A DNA stretch of 64,000 bases from Macrostomum hystrix (lineage: Eukaryota; Platyhelminthes; Macrostomidae), in contig CATNEN010000038.1 of assembly GCA_950097015.1 (NCBI GenBank), positions 35,054,501-35,118,500 on the forward strand. Reading direction: 5' to 3'. The notes under the pieces are model-generated. The model saw only the letters and a program-made list of their open reading frames with translations. It did no database searches and was not told where the DNA came from. The translations under genes were made by a program, and so were the position numbers. This document shows positions 43,773 through 55,020 of this stretch, one piece after another (the stretch's first letter is position 1; every line of letters begins with the position of its first letter).

Positions 43773-44123
43773 ATGAGAAACGGCAGCAGCAGCGGCGCTG
43801 GCGGCAGCTCGCACGACTGGCACTCGGAGCAGACCCTTCTAGATGAGAATGATCGCCGCGCTGAGGCCCTAGCGGCCAAGCTGGCTGTGCTTCGCAGTCA
43901 CGCCGGCGATATCAAACGCGAGACTGAGCGTTCTCACACAGTTCTAGACGGGCTTAGTGCAGATTTTGGCACAGCGCACGATCTGTTGGGTAACACGCTG
44001 AGTCGGGTGCGCAGCTTTGGCAATAGGGCCGCCAACGATCGTAGGCTAATGTGTTACATTATCGGCGGATCATTGCTGGCTTTTCTATTCTTCTATTATG
44101 TTTTGCTGTCTGTTGCTAGGTAG
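43773..44123 (+). CDS. BET1L: BET1L/GS15-like Qc-SNARE, single exon
   Basis: 116 aa, the size of Bet1/GS15 SNAREs, which act in Golgi transport and are anchored by a C-terminal membrane helix. An amphipathic SNARE helix starts at LLDENDRRAEALAAKLAVLR and runs through DIKRETERSHTVLDGLSADF, followed by a basic NDRRLMC and a tail anchor IIGGSLLAFLFFYYVLLSV. DI.R..E, LDG and DF are shared with BET1L more than with BET1; the position expected to be the ionic layer reads Asp (SADFG), as in GS15/Sft1, instead of Gln. A pyrimidine-rich acceptor (TTTTTTCAG, AG at 43727-43728) 45 bp before the ATG suggests a spliced 5' leader. No intron interrupts the coding region, unlike the other genes here. Confidence 0.88.
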   Translation: MRNGSSSGAGGSSHDWHSEQTLLDENDRRAEALAAKLAVLRSHAGDIKRETERSHTVLDGLSADFGTAHDLLGNTLSRVRSFGNRAANDRRLMCYIIGGSLLAFLFFYYVLLSVAR

Positions 44124-44388
44124 AGGTGTCTTGTCTTTTTTGTTACAAAGTTCACATGATAAATGTTTTCATTATCATATAGACTATCGTTTTTCAATGC
44201 ATTTTTAATGAAGCTGTTAAGTCACGATAAATTGCCATAGATTATGAGCGAGAAATTCACTGTTTTTATTAACTTAAGCAACAAGAGCTTTAACAGGAAA
44301 AATATCAAGGATATAGCAAAGTAAACGAATACCAAAGTATTTAATTTTCGACAGTTAAGACTTATAAGTAAGAGCTATATATTCTTTG

Positions 44389-44817
44389 TTAGATGTTGAA
44401 CGTGCACCCATCGAAGAGGCAGTTGGCAAACATCGGCTGTTGCACACTTCGCATGTCAACTTGAGCTTGCTGCATGACTGTTGCACTAGTGGTTGCACTC
44501 GTAGTCGCCTCGGTTGGTGGGGCCAAATTGTCACTAACAGCGGTAGCAACCTTCCTGAGGGTTCTGTCACGCTTGCGTGCGAGATAACGTCGAACAGTTG
44601 ACTCCGATCGTTGTCCCGTTACCGCCATTATCTCACCCATAGGCATTCCTTTGTCGAAAAGATCCGCAATACGCGTGACGCGTATGCAGTGATTCGTATA
44701 CTGCTTGGAGAGGTTGCACACACTACTAACGTGCTTCATGAATGCAGCCAACCAATTGACACCGCGCACTTGCGTAGCAGATTTTGATAGCGAATTTGTC
44801 CTCCCGAATTGTTAGTC
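44389..44817 (-). pseudogene. Crypton-like tyrosine recombinase C-terminal fragment
   Basis: The minus strand encodes KQYTNHCIRVTRIADLFDKG, then MPMGEIMAVTGQRSESTVRR, then YL. This follows the H-x-x-R ... G(H/Q)R ... Y arrangement of the C-terminal catalytic core of tyrosine recombinases, and the spacing and wording are those of metazoan Crypton-type and related domesticated recombinase proteins. The second histidine of TGHRS is Gln here. The frame can be followed upstream to about 44817 without an ATG; the N-terminal half and first catalytic Arg are absent, so it is a fragment or a terminal exon. Confidence 0.72.
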
Positions 44818-45221
44818 AGAGGGCGCGGAAAGAACGAGTACGAATTCTGCGGTAACAAACTCTGATAATGCACTCGCCACTCGTGACTGGGATCATTATC
44901 CAAGTCTGAAACCATAGACTTAATCTACTAATGAATTTGTAAGAAGTATCATTTAATGTCAGTGTCATTGTAATTTCGGGACTAGAGAAAGTTTTTCTTG
45001 CCATTTCTGTGATTTTAAAGTATACGTTGTTTCTCTTATTTCATGAGTGATTTCAGCTGATTGTACTAAGTTGAGGTTTTGCTTCTTAATTGCTTTGCTG
45101 CCAAAAAAATAAATGCAATTATTATCCAGTTGCACTTGGTACACTAGGTATAGTTCTGGTTTTGCCTTTGGTATTATTCTATTTCAAAATGAGCTTTAAT
45201 AAAAACATATGATATTCTCAG
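44818..45221. other. Intergenic, nothing recognised
   Basis: AT-rich sequence between the recombinase fragment and the SINE fragment. Confidence 0.5.
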
Positions 45222-45325
45222 ATGGGGTTCTCAGCGCATCATTTGGTGACAGAGTCCCGCAGCCAGCGAGAATACGATTCTGCCCAATGCGCTCACTCCT
45301 CAACTCCTGACACCGCACGCAGGTG
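45222..45325 (-). mobile_element. SINE family 2 fragment
   Basis: Blocks ATCATTTGGTGACA, CCGCAGCCAGCGAGAA and ATTCTGCCCAATGCGCT match the reverse complement of the family 2 body. The remainder is missing. Confidence 0.6.
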
Positions 45326-45545
45326 GTTTTTGCCATCAGACGCCTCGACGAGAGTCGTTGAATATCTCGACGATGCCAATGTTCTTTTTATTCTTGAAGT
45401 TGTTTCATGGCGATTAATTGAATATTTTGGGACATAATACAGATTGAATCAACGGCCCTAATGAATGTAGTTTCGCTGCGGATTCGAGCTCGGGATCCCC
45501 ATTAACTTCTCAACTGCTCGCCCCGCAGCAATCCTTCAAAGCCAG

Positions 45546-48500
45546 ATGATGACTTCGCCGGACACTAATTTAATGAATAGGAAGCGCAGACGGTCCAGCG
45601 AAGCTGTCGCCGGGCCTGACGCGTCGCCGGCCTTCATCATCGATACGCAGCCATCGGAGGCTCTAGCCGTCCTGACCGAGACAGGCCAGTCCACCGCGGC
45701 TTTGACAACTTCAGAATCGTCCTCAGACGAGTCCGCCAATGGGCAAACAAAGCAGCAGAAGAATAAAAGCCGATTTCATCATCGCAAATCTGCCGGCGCA
45801 GTCTGGCAGGATGACGACGATGACAGCGCCGATGAGAAGGCTCCGGAGGTTAAGCAATCTGTCGATGAGAAGACTCGCAAGAATCAGCGGCGTCGTCGGC
45901 AACACGGTAGAATAGAATTTCTGGCAGCTTTCGGCCCCACGCCTCACTATTTGGATGTTGAGCATAGACTCAAGTCGGAGGAAGCCAATGAACTGGACGA
46001 AGATGACGAGGAGGAAGCTAGGGCTGTTCAGGTTTGAAAATTGTTTCTACTTGTAATTTGGCGAGGCATTTAACTATGTAAATTTTGGTATAGTTACCCA
46101 TGCTGTTTACCCGAGCACTAATTTGCCGATGCTTTGGGCACTAAGGCATCGATATTTTTCAAAGCTTTCAGCATGCACTTTAATTTTTTTAAATAAAAAA
46201 ATAAAAGTACATTATTACTTTTTTCAACTTTTTCACCAGCCTGCTAAACTTTTTCTAAGAATCGTAGTTTCCCGTCGTTCAATATACTCCTAGCGGACAT
46301 TGTGAAAAGTTTGTAGGCCAACTGACAGATGCGTTAGTATTAAGTAGATAAAATAAATGATAATATTCCCGCCCCCTTTACACTACTGACAGTGGCATAG
46401 AAAAGAAAAAAACGTAAAAATAATTTTCTATTGCTTGCGGATTACTAGGTGCTGGCTAGTCGTCGAGCCGGTGGCGACCTTCCTCCGCGTCGTCTGGACT
46501 ACGAGCGACTAGCCGACGCTAATAAAGAGTCGCCATCGCATCGGCGCTTGACATCCGTACAGTTCAATCCCTTGGCCAGGGTGCTGCTGACGGCTAGTAC
46601 GGATCAACGATTTGCTCTGTTTCAGGTGAGAACTAATTAGCGACTGATTCTTTTAGAGATCCTTAATTATTTCCTTCTTCTTAATTCCGCGGTGAGGCCA
46701 CATTAAATTGATAGAAGGCTTCGGGGCTTGTCGTGCAATTTAACGCCCTTGAGGGCAACCTCCAAGGCACAGTGAAATGTACACTGCCTGACGATGAGAA
46801 AGTCAGGGCAGATGTACACACCTGTGTGAGTGAATGCCTGCGTACAGTATCTGTGTGCGTGTGTGCTCAGGAGTCAGCGAAATTGGCAGAATTGGTTCCT
46901 CGCTGGCTGCGGGTCTATTGTGTCACCAAATAATGTGCCATTGCCCGCAGCCCTCCTGCAATTATAATAACTATTATTATCATTATCCACTTCTTCTAGA
47001 GATGTCTGTCAGTTTTTTATTGAGATGTCTGTCAGTTTCTTCTAGAGATGTGTGCCAGTTTCTTCTAGAGATGTCTGTCAGTTTCTTCTAGAGATGTCTG
47101 TCAGTTTCTTCTAGAGATGTCTGTCAGTTTTTTATTGAGATGTCTGTCAGTTTCTTCTAGAGATGTGTGCCAGTTTCTTCTAGAGATGTCTGTCAGTTTC
47201 TTCTAGAGATGTCTGTCAGTTTCTTTTAGAGATGTCTGCCAGTTTCTTCTAGAGATGTCTGTCAGTTTCTTCTAGAGATGTCTGTCAGTTTCTTCTAGAG
47301 ATGTCTGTCAGTTTCTTCTAGAGATGTCTGTCAGTTTCTTCTAGAGATGTCTGTCATTTTCTTCTAGAGATGTCTGCCAGTTTCTTCTAGAGATGTCTGT
47401 CATTTTCTTCTAGAGATGTCTGTCAGTTTCTTCTAGAGATGTCTGCCAGTTTCTTCTAGAGATGTCTGTCAGTTTCTTCTAGAGATGTCTGTCAGTTTCT
47501 TCTAGAGATGTCTGTCATTTTCTTCTAGAGATGTCTGCCAGTTTCTTCTAGAGATGTCTGTCAGTTTCTTCTAGAGATGTCTGTCAGTTTCTTCTAGAGA
47601 TGTCTGTCAGTTTCTTCTAGAGATGTCTGTCAGTTTCTTCTAGAGATGTCTGTCATTTTCTTCTAGAGATGTCTGCCAGTTTCTTCTAGAGATGTCTGTC
47701 AGTTTCTTCTAGAGATGTCTGTCAGTTTCTTCTAGAGATGTCTGTCAGTTTCTTCTAGAGATGTCTGTCAGTTTCTTCTAGAGATGTCTGTCAGTTTCTT
47801 CTAGAGATGTCTGTCAGTTTCTTCTAGAGATGTCTGCCAGTTTCTTCTAGAGATGTCTGTCAGTTTCTTCTAGAGATGTCTGCCAGTTTCTTCTAGAGAT
47901 GTCTGTCAGTTTCTTCTAGAGATGTGTGTCAGTTTCTTTTAGAGATGTCTGTCAGTTTCTTCTAGAGATGTGTGTCAGTTTCTTCTAGAGATGTCTGTCA
48001 GTTTCTTCTATAGATGTCTGTCAGTTTCTTCTAGAGATGTCAGTTAGTCTCTATCAGAGATACATCCGCTCACTTCTTTGTCATGTCCGTATTTCTGTCT
48101 GTTCTTGTTATCTTTAAGTCGCGACAAGTCAAGCTAGTCCGAACTGGCTAGTTTGACTGAAAAAAAAAATTTGTCTTGCCTAAATCCTCGTTTTCTCAAT
48201 CTTATTCTGCAGGTTGACCCTGACAGGCCGGTATTTGACCGTCTGCACTCGCATCACATGCCCGGCTTTCCAGTGCACTGCGCTAGGTTCTCGCCAGACG
48301 GCAATCACATTGTTCTGTCTAGTGTCCATCGTAGCTTCCGACTGTTTGATATTGGCACGGAGCGTCTCATCCATGTGCCCCGATTGCTTGGTAAGATTGT
48401 CATTCCGATGCTAGATGGCTGACATTCCGATTCTAGATGGCTGACATTCCAATTCTAGATGTCTGACATTCCGATTCTAGATGGTTGACATTCCGATGCT

Positions 48501-51500
48501 AGATAGCTGACATTCCGATTCTAGATGGCTGACATTCCGATGCTAGATAGCTGACATTCCGATTCTAGATGGCTGACATTCCGATGCTAGATAGCTGACA
48601 TTCCGATTCTAGATAGCTGACATTCCGATTCTAGATAGCTGACATTCCGATTCTAGATAGCTGACATTCCGATTCTAGATGGCTGACATTCCGATGCTAG
48701 ATAGCTGACATTCCGATTCTAGATGGCTGACATTCCGATGCTAGATAGCTGACATTCCGATTCTAGATAGCTGACATTCCGATTCTAGATAGCTGACATT
48801 CCGATTCTAGATGGCTGACATTCCGATGCTAGATAGCTGACATTCCGATTCTAGATGGTTGACATTCCGATGCTAGATAGCTGACATTCCGATTCTAGAT
48901 GGCTGACATTCCGATGCTAGATAGCTGACATTCCGATTCTAGATGGCTGACATTCCGATGCTAGATAGCTGACATTCCGATTCTAGATAGCTGACATTCC
49001 GATTCTAGATAGCTGACATTCCGATTCTAGATGGCTGACATTCCGATTCTAGATAGCTGAGATTCCGATTCTAGATAGCTGAGATTCCGATTCTAGATAG
49101 CTGACATTGCGATGCTAGATAGCTGACATTCCGATTCTAGATAGCTGAGATTCCGATGCTAGATAGCTGACATTCCGATTCTACATGGCTGACATTCCGA
49201 TTCTAGATTGCTGACATTCCGATGCAATTTTTTTAAATTTTTTAGTATTTAAAAGTAGTATGGCATTGTATCTCATCATCTCATCATTCACGATGATAAG
49301 GCGGGTGCTTTAAAGCTTGGCTGTGTTGAGCTGCAAACTGCGAATTTCGTCTTGCTAGCGGTGCATTGTCGCTTCTTCTATTCTCCTGTCGACTCATTCA
49401 TAGCTTTCATTGGACTAAAACACATCGTTAAAAAGCTCTGCTTGACTAAATCTCATCGAGCCCTGGCATTTTGTTTGCTACTCGGTTCGGTTATAATATA
49501 GGCTCTTATTCTTGTAGCTAGATGTATGACATAATAGAAAGGTTTGCATCTGATTCAGCATTAGTCGGTTTTTTTAACAAAGCCGCTTTGCCTTGCTTAA
49601 GAGGAGTTGTTTGCAGCAGCTGTGTCTGACGGAAAAATTATTGGATGCCTTCGTTTACTGTAGACCTACAGTAACATAGTTGACTGTTTCCTAGTTTTTC
49701 ATCTAGAGATGTCTTTCGGCTCTCATCTTTAGGTGTCAGTCAGTTCTCAAATAGAGATATCTGTCAGTTCTCATCTAGAGTTTTCTGTCAGCTCTCATCT
49801 TTAGGTGTCTGTCAGCTCTCATCTATAGGTGTCTGTCAGCTCTTATCTATAGGTGTCTGTCAGCTCTTATCTATAGGTGTCTGTCAGCTCTCATCTCGAG
49901 ATGTCTGTCAGTTCTCATCTTTAGGTTTTCAGTCAGCTCTCATCTTTAGGTTTTCAGTCAGCTCTCATCTATAGGTGTCTGTCAGCTCTCATCTATAGGT
50001 GTCTGTCAGCTCTCATCTATAGGTGTCTGTCAGCTCTCATCTTTAGGTTTTCTGTCAGTTCTGTCGGTTCATCTTTAGGTGTCTGTCAGCTCTCATCTCG
50101 AGATGTCTGTCAGTTCTCATCTTTCGGTTTTCTGTCAGCTCTCATCTATAGGTGTCTGTCAGTTTTCATTTCGAGATGTCTGTCAGCTCTCATCTTTAGG
50201 TTTTCTGTCAGCTCTTATCTTTAGGTGTCTGTCAGCTCTCATCTTTAGGTTTTCTGTCAGCTCTTATCTTTAGGTGTCTATCAGCTGTCATCTATAGGTT
50301 TTCTGTCAGTTCTGTCGGTTCATCTTTAGGTGTCTGTCAGCTCTCATCTAGAGAAGTCTGTCAGTTCTCACCTAAAGATGATGTCTGTCAGCTCTCATCT
50401 AGAGAAGTCTGTCAGTTCTCACCTAAAGATGATGTCTGTCAGTTCTCACCTAAAGATGATGCCTGTCAGTTCTAATCTAGAGATGTCTGTCTTTTTTCGC
50501 CTTAATTAGCCTTCAGAGATCTGTAGAATCGTTCTGCAGTTGTTTGTCAGATTGATATTTGATGCATAACTGTTAATTTAGTCAGATTCAGTTAGAAATC
50601 ACAGTAGAGTTCTCAATAGCCCTGATTATAAACTGGTTGAATAAAATAACAACTCTCTAGATGTAGCCATAGAAGTTCTATACGAAAACTTACAAGGCAA
50701 ATTTCTATGCGAACGTATTATTTAGCTATTAATTCACAGTCGCCCTATCCTCGCCCTATCCTCGCCCTCGCCCTCATATTTGGACTAAGAGTGCGATCTG
50801 CATTTGATGTCGATTTTCAGAAGCCTTTTCTATGCTCTACTTTGTTCTTGTTTTAGCTTACAAATGTAGCCTAATTGAAAGTTGTTGCCAAGTTAACTAG
50901 AGTTAATGGCACCACTTTGATGCTAATCAAAGTGGGACTTTGTTAAAAAATATCTACTGTTCTTTTGAACTCATTACTGATTACCCTGCAGGTAGCCATG
51001 ATAGTATGAAGAATAACTAATTCTCTTAGTTAATTAGTTGTTATAAATATATTTTTATTAACAACAAACCAACCGCGGATTCGAGCTCAGGTGCAATCCC
51101 GCTAAAAAATAGGGATGTTTCTTTGGGTGATTCCAGTTGGAATCTGCGGTGTTTCCAGAAAAATAAAAAGCTGAACGTTGGAAACAGGCCAATCGGATGA
51201 TTCCATGCTTAGAATCTACCCAACTGGGCGTTTTCTCGGTGCTTCTTGGTGGCGAAATGGAATCACCCAAAGAATCCTCCAGTTCGGAAGATTCCATGCT
51301 CAGAAACCGCCGAGGAATCGCCCGTAAAGAATTCTCTTGTTGTCCCATGGGCCACTGGTTCGGGTGATTCTTCGGCGGTTTCCGCACAATTTAATTTACG
51401 GTTACATCGGCTGCTTCCTCGGTGGTTTCTTTAACTCTTGCGAGATAGGGGGGATTTCGGTAGATTCCACTCCTATTTTGCACAAAAAACCCGCCGAAGA

Positions 51501-53497
51501 AGCAGCCGAATTTTTCACAGGGATTTAATTAATCACTAATTAACAGGTGTGGAGAAAAACTGTAAACTGACCGATTTCGAAATTTCGCCGGATCAAAAGT
51601 ACATCGCATTTATTGGAAAATACGGCGAAGTCTATCTTGTCGACTTTAAGGTTAGTTCCTTTTCTTGTAACTCTTTCATAAATTTTTATTTTGCTTGTTT
51701 AATTCAACAGGAAAATGTATGAAATAAATTTTAGCTTAGGGTTTTTGACTAACTCTAACCCCAGATCAGTCCGATTGTTTAGTTAAATCCATCACTAACA
51801 GTTGAACGCTCATCTAGTTTAATTAACATTTTAACTGAAAGCTGCCGCCCTTTCAAGTACTCCCTTTTGCCCAGTACAGCAGTACCCATCTACAGTACCA
51901 ATGCCACTATTCCATTCGCGTCATTTTGCCTCTGTCTACCTCGATGTACTTATTAAAAAACCGGATCTTCTCATGCCAGTACCCTGAACACTTTCAAGTC
52001 ATTTCAAATATTTAGTGATCACAAAATCCACCCACCGAATCCCTGATCCCCATAATCCTAAATAGAATCCCTTATCCCAAAATCTCCCATCCAATCCCTG
52101 ATCCGAATAATGCCAAATCGAATCTGTGATCCTAGAATCCTGGAACCACCAGTAAAATTCCTTATTATAAAATCCCATATCCTGCATCTTAAATCCCCAG
52201 TTTTATTCCTAATCCCAGAATCTCCTAAATAATCCCCAATCCCAGAATCCCCAGATCTAATTCCTGATCCCAGAATCCCAAATCTAATTACTGATCCCAG
52301 AATCCTCAATCTAATTCCTGATCCCAGAACCCTTAATCTAATTACTGATCCCAGAATCCTTAATCTAATTACTGATCCCAGAATCCTTAATCTAATTACT
52401 GATCCCAGAATCCTTAATCTAATTCCTGATTTCAGAATCTTCAGTCGAATTCCTGATCCCAGAATCCCTAAATCTAATTCCTGATCCCAGAATCCCTAAA
52501 TCTAATTCCTGATCCCAGAATCCCTAAATCTAATTCCTGATCCCAGAATCCCTAAATCTAATTCCTGATCCCAGAATCCCTAAATCTAATTCCTAATCCC
52601 AGAATCCCCAATCTAGTTCCTAATCCCAGAATCCCCCAATCTAGTTCCTGATTTCAGAATCTTCAGTCGAATTCCTGATCCCAGAATCCCTAAATATAAT
52701 TCCTGATCCCAGAATCCCCAATCTAGTTCCTAATCCCAGAATCCCCCAATCTAGTTCCTGATCCCTTAATATCCAATCGAACTCCTCATCTCAGAATCCC
52801 TAATTAAATTCAAGATGGCATAATTTCTTATTTATCCCATGTACCTCAGTACCTAATGTAATCCTTGAACCTGAAATCTCCGAATCCTAACAACAGTCAG
52901 TTTTCCCAAACACGTGAGCAGACTCGCAATCGAGTGTGCACTCTGCGCAGTTCCAGTAGCAGCCTGCAATCCTTGGCCTTCAGTCCGGAGGGGGACTATC
53001 TCCTAGCTGGTGGCAGCGACGGTCAGGTGTCGGTGTTCTGCCTGTCTAGCCGGCGCATTCGCTGCACATTCGCCGACCACGGCAGTACTGGCCTAGCCAG
53101 TTTGGCCGCTTCTAGTCGACACATCGCCTGCGGCAGCAGCAGCGGCATTGTGAACCTGTACGGTTGGGACGCGGTGGACGCGGCCAATACTAGCGGGCCA
53201 GTGTCTGAGCCTAAGCCGCAGCGTATAGCTATGAATTTGACAACAGAGTGCAGCTGCCTGCGCTTCCATCCTAGCCAGGAGCTGCTGCTGATGGCCTCCA
53301 GGCAGGAGCCGCAGGCTGTCAGACTGTGGCACCTGGCCGAAGGCGGCGTCATGCAAAATTTCCCGCCTCCAACTGTGCGGCACTACCTGGCCGCTGTGCA
53401 TTCGGCTGATTTCTCACCCGGCGGCGGTTATATGTGCCTCGGCCAGCACACTGGGCGGGCCGCCATGTTTCGACTGTCGCACTACGACAATTATTAA
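45546..53497 (+). CDS. UTP18: UTP18, U3 snoRNP / small-subunit processome WD40 protein, 5 exons
   Basis: Exons 45546-46031, 46449-46625, 48213-48390, 51547-51650 and 52901-53497 join in phase into 513 aa. UTP18 is a nucleolar WD40 protein of the UTP-B complex needed for 18S rRNA processing. Exon 1 is a charged, low-complexity N-terminus with poly-Asp. WD-type repeats then follow: RRLTSVQFNPLARVLLTAST; PVHCARFSPDGNHIVLSS; KLTDFEISPDQKYIAFIGKY; SLQSLAFSPEGDYLLAGGSD; the stretch IACGSSSGIVNLYG; and a last blade with EAVR-type QAVRLWHL and SADFSPGGGYMCLGQHTGRA. The C-terminus RLSHYDNY matches the family's usual ending. The start is the first of two tandem ATGs at 45546. The exon 5 acceptor at 52899-52900 is chosen for phase; a slightly later AG is possible. 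Introns 2, 3 and 4 are filled with arrays. Confidence 0.93.
46683..46990 (+). mobile_element. SINE family 2 copy, UTP18 intron 2
   Basis: It contains CGCGGTGAGGCCACATTAAA, TGCCTGACGATGAGAAAGTC, GTGTGTGCTCAGGAGTCAGC and CCTCGCTGGCTGCGGGTCTA, with an ATTATTATCATTAT tail. The tRNA-like head is mostly missing. The satellite array begins directly after the tail. Confidence 0.82.
46991..48045. repeat. Minisatellite, 23-bp unit, UTP18 intron 2
   Basis: About 46 copies of GATGTCTGTCAGTTTCTTCT then AGA. Each unit presents TTTCTTCTAG, a short pyrimidine tract ending in AG. TTTTTTATTGA and GTGTGCC variants sit near the 5' end. Confidence 0.97.
48405..49225. repeat. Minisatellite, 22-bp unit, UTP18 intron 3 (first array)
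   Basis: About 37 copies of GCTGACATTCCGATTCTAGA then TA, alternating with GATGCTAGATA. The array starts within about 15 bp of the exon 3 donor. Confidence 0.97.
49226..49695. other. UTP18 intron 3, unique spacer
   Basis: Non-repetitive sequence between two satellite arrays; nothing recognised. Confidence 0.6.
49696..50500. repeat. Minisatellite, ~24-bp unit, UTP18 intron 3 (second array)
   Basis: About 33 copies of GTGTCTGTCAGCTCTCATCT then TTAG, with TATAG, CGAGA and TTTTCTGTCAG variants. Essentially the same unit fills the F-box gene intron at 57303-58450. Confidence 0.95.
50501..51091. other. UTP18 intron 3, unique part
   Basis: AT-rich intron with a short CGCCCTATCCT direct repeat near 50743-50775; nothing else recognised. 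Confidence 0.6.
51092..51523. mobile_element. Foldback-type MITE, copy B, UTP18 intron 3
   Basis: Collinear with copy A (33241-33655) over its whole length. Termini are CCCGCTAAAAAATAGGGATG on the left and, inverted, CCCTGTGAAAAATTCGGCTG on the right. The right end lies 23 bp from UTP18 exon 4, so the remaining acceptor region is very short. Confidence 0.75.
52020..52800. repeat. Degenerate ~26/28-bp repeat, UTP18 intron 4
   Basis: About 28 copies of TCTAATTCCTGATCCCAGAA then TCCCTAAA. The 5' third (52020-52250) is degenerate and the centre is homogeneous. Confidence 0.92.
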
Positions 53498-53814
53498 CTA
53501 GTTTCTGTGCTCTTCTATCTTCTTTTATTATAAAAGCTTGATTGCTAAGTAAAGAAAATGTAATTTGCATTTCTAATGCTTGTGCGCGTCTGTTTTTAGC
53601 GTGTCTCTAGGAGTAAAATATTGACCTTAGAGCTTTTACGAGCTAATAGTGGGGATAAAAAGAACTAGCCGTCGATGGGGCTTCCCCGTCCCCTCTCTGC
53701 GTCTGAGAGCTGTATTGATTTGGCTATGCGGCTGTGACAATTACTGCCCTCTTCATTTCTCGCTTACCGTCTGCCCTTCTGACCGTCTAACCTTCCCACA
53801 TTTCTGTCTGCCTG
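53498..53814 (+). other. UTP18 3' flank
   Basis: The sequence after the UTP18 stop has no canonical AATAAA; AGTAAA near 53549 could act as a variant signal. Nothing else seen. Confidence 0.4.
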
Positions 53815-54075
53815 ATGCCCGCCTCTCCTGTCTGTCTGTCTCTCCTTATCTGTCTCCTGTCTGTCTGTCTGTCTGTCTCTCCTTATCTGTCTCCTGTCTG
53901 TCTGTCTGTCTGTCTCTCCTTATCTGTCTCCTGTCTGTCTGTCTGTCTGTCTCTCCTTATCTGTCTGTCTGTCTGTCTGTCTCTCCTTATCTGTCTCCTG
54001 TCTGTCTGTCTGTCTGTCCTTATCTGTCTCCTGTCTGTCGGTCTGTCAGTACTTATGTCTCCTGTCTGTCTGCTT
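53815..54075. repeat. CTGT microsatellite with TCTCCTTATCTGTCTC punctuation
   Basis: Runs of CTGTCTGTCTGT broken at regular intervals by CTCCTTATCTGTCTC, giving a higher-order unit of about 50 bp. Frames reading Leu-Ser-Val-Cys are artefacts. Confidence 0.93.
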
Positions 54076-54714
54076 GACTTACTTCCTGTTTTCAAACGTT
54101 CAGATTTTAAGCAGCTAGTGAAATTATTATTGATTTCGACAGCTTCAGAAAATGTAAAGAATATACGCTGCCGAATGTAGAAAGTATTTTGGCGCTTAAT
54201 TTCAATCGTATCCTGTTTCAACAATCGCGTGCCGTTTTCCCTGTTTTCGGCCTTTGAAAAATATTTCTCTTCCGCTGTTTTGATTCTAGTTTTAAATTGG
54301 CCAGAAATGAGAATCAAGGAAATTAATAGGAAGTTTCGTGATATTGAATGCTATTTTTGAACTTTTTTGGCAGCCTAATGATTTCTACCTATAACAGTCT
54401 GCTTCAACACCTGTGTGTAATCTGTATTACAGAATGGAGGATACTAGAGACTGGGAAAATAATGGACACTAGGCGGTGTGTGTGGCTAGCAGTTTCTATA
54501 TACTTTACAACTAGTCCTCCGCAAATGAGGACAGACAAGTCTGCTAAAAAATTGGAATGAGTAGAAATAAACTGGTGTTTGACGTTCGCTTTTTGGAGCA
54601 CAGCTTTTGTCAAATAGTTTTTGCCTTGCCTCAATGCTTTGTTTTTACAGTTTTTTTTCATTGTTGTTTGCTGCTAAAGCTGGGTGTTAGTTTAGCTCTG
54701 GAAAGTTTAGAGTC
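54076..54714. other. Intergenic, nothing recognised
   Basis: AT-rich sequence; open frames have no family signature. The missing 5' exons of the F-box gene could lie between here and 56093 but none is identified. Confidence 0.45.
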
Positions 54715-55020
54715 CAATATAATGTCACGAGGTCTTGAGTTCGAATCCCTGTCCATGGACTGTATAGCTGTACGACCAGCCAGCGAGGAGGCAATTCTAT
54801 CAGTTCCGCTGACTCCTGAGCACACACGCCTGACGATGAGAAAGTCAGGGCAGATGTACACACCTGTGTGAGCGTGTGCCTGCGTACGGTATCTGTGCGC
54901 GTGTGCTCAGGAGTCAGCGAATGGGCAGAATTGCCTTCTCGCTGGCTGCGGGTCTAGTGTCACCAAATTATGTGCCATTGCCTGCAGCCCTCCTACAATT
55001 AATATTCTTATTACTACGTA
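54715..55020 (+). mobile_element. SINE family 2 copy
   Basis: It carries the B-box-like GAGTTCGAATCCCTGTCC, the body with CCTGACGATGAGAAAGTCAG and GTGTGCTCAGGAGTCAGCGA, and a TTATTACTACG tail. A second CCAGCCAGCGAGGAGGCAAT in opposite orientation near 54777 makes part of the element foldback-like. Confidence 0.8.

Noticed and set aside
45222-45437. 71-aa ORF upstream of UTP18
   Set aside because: Its first half overlaps a SINE family 2 fragment; it does not match UTP18 and does not splice in phase.
54557-54871. 104-aa ORF as a possible first exon of the F-box gene
   Set aside because: Its C-terminal half is SINE family 2 sequence and it has no donor in a phase that fits exon A.
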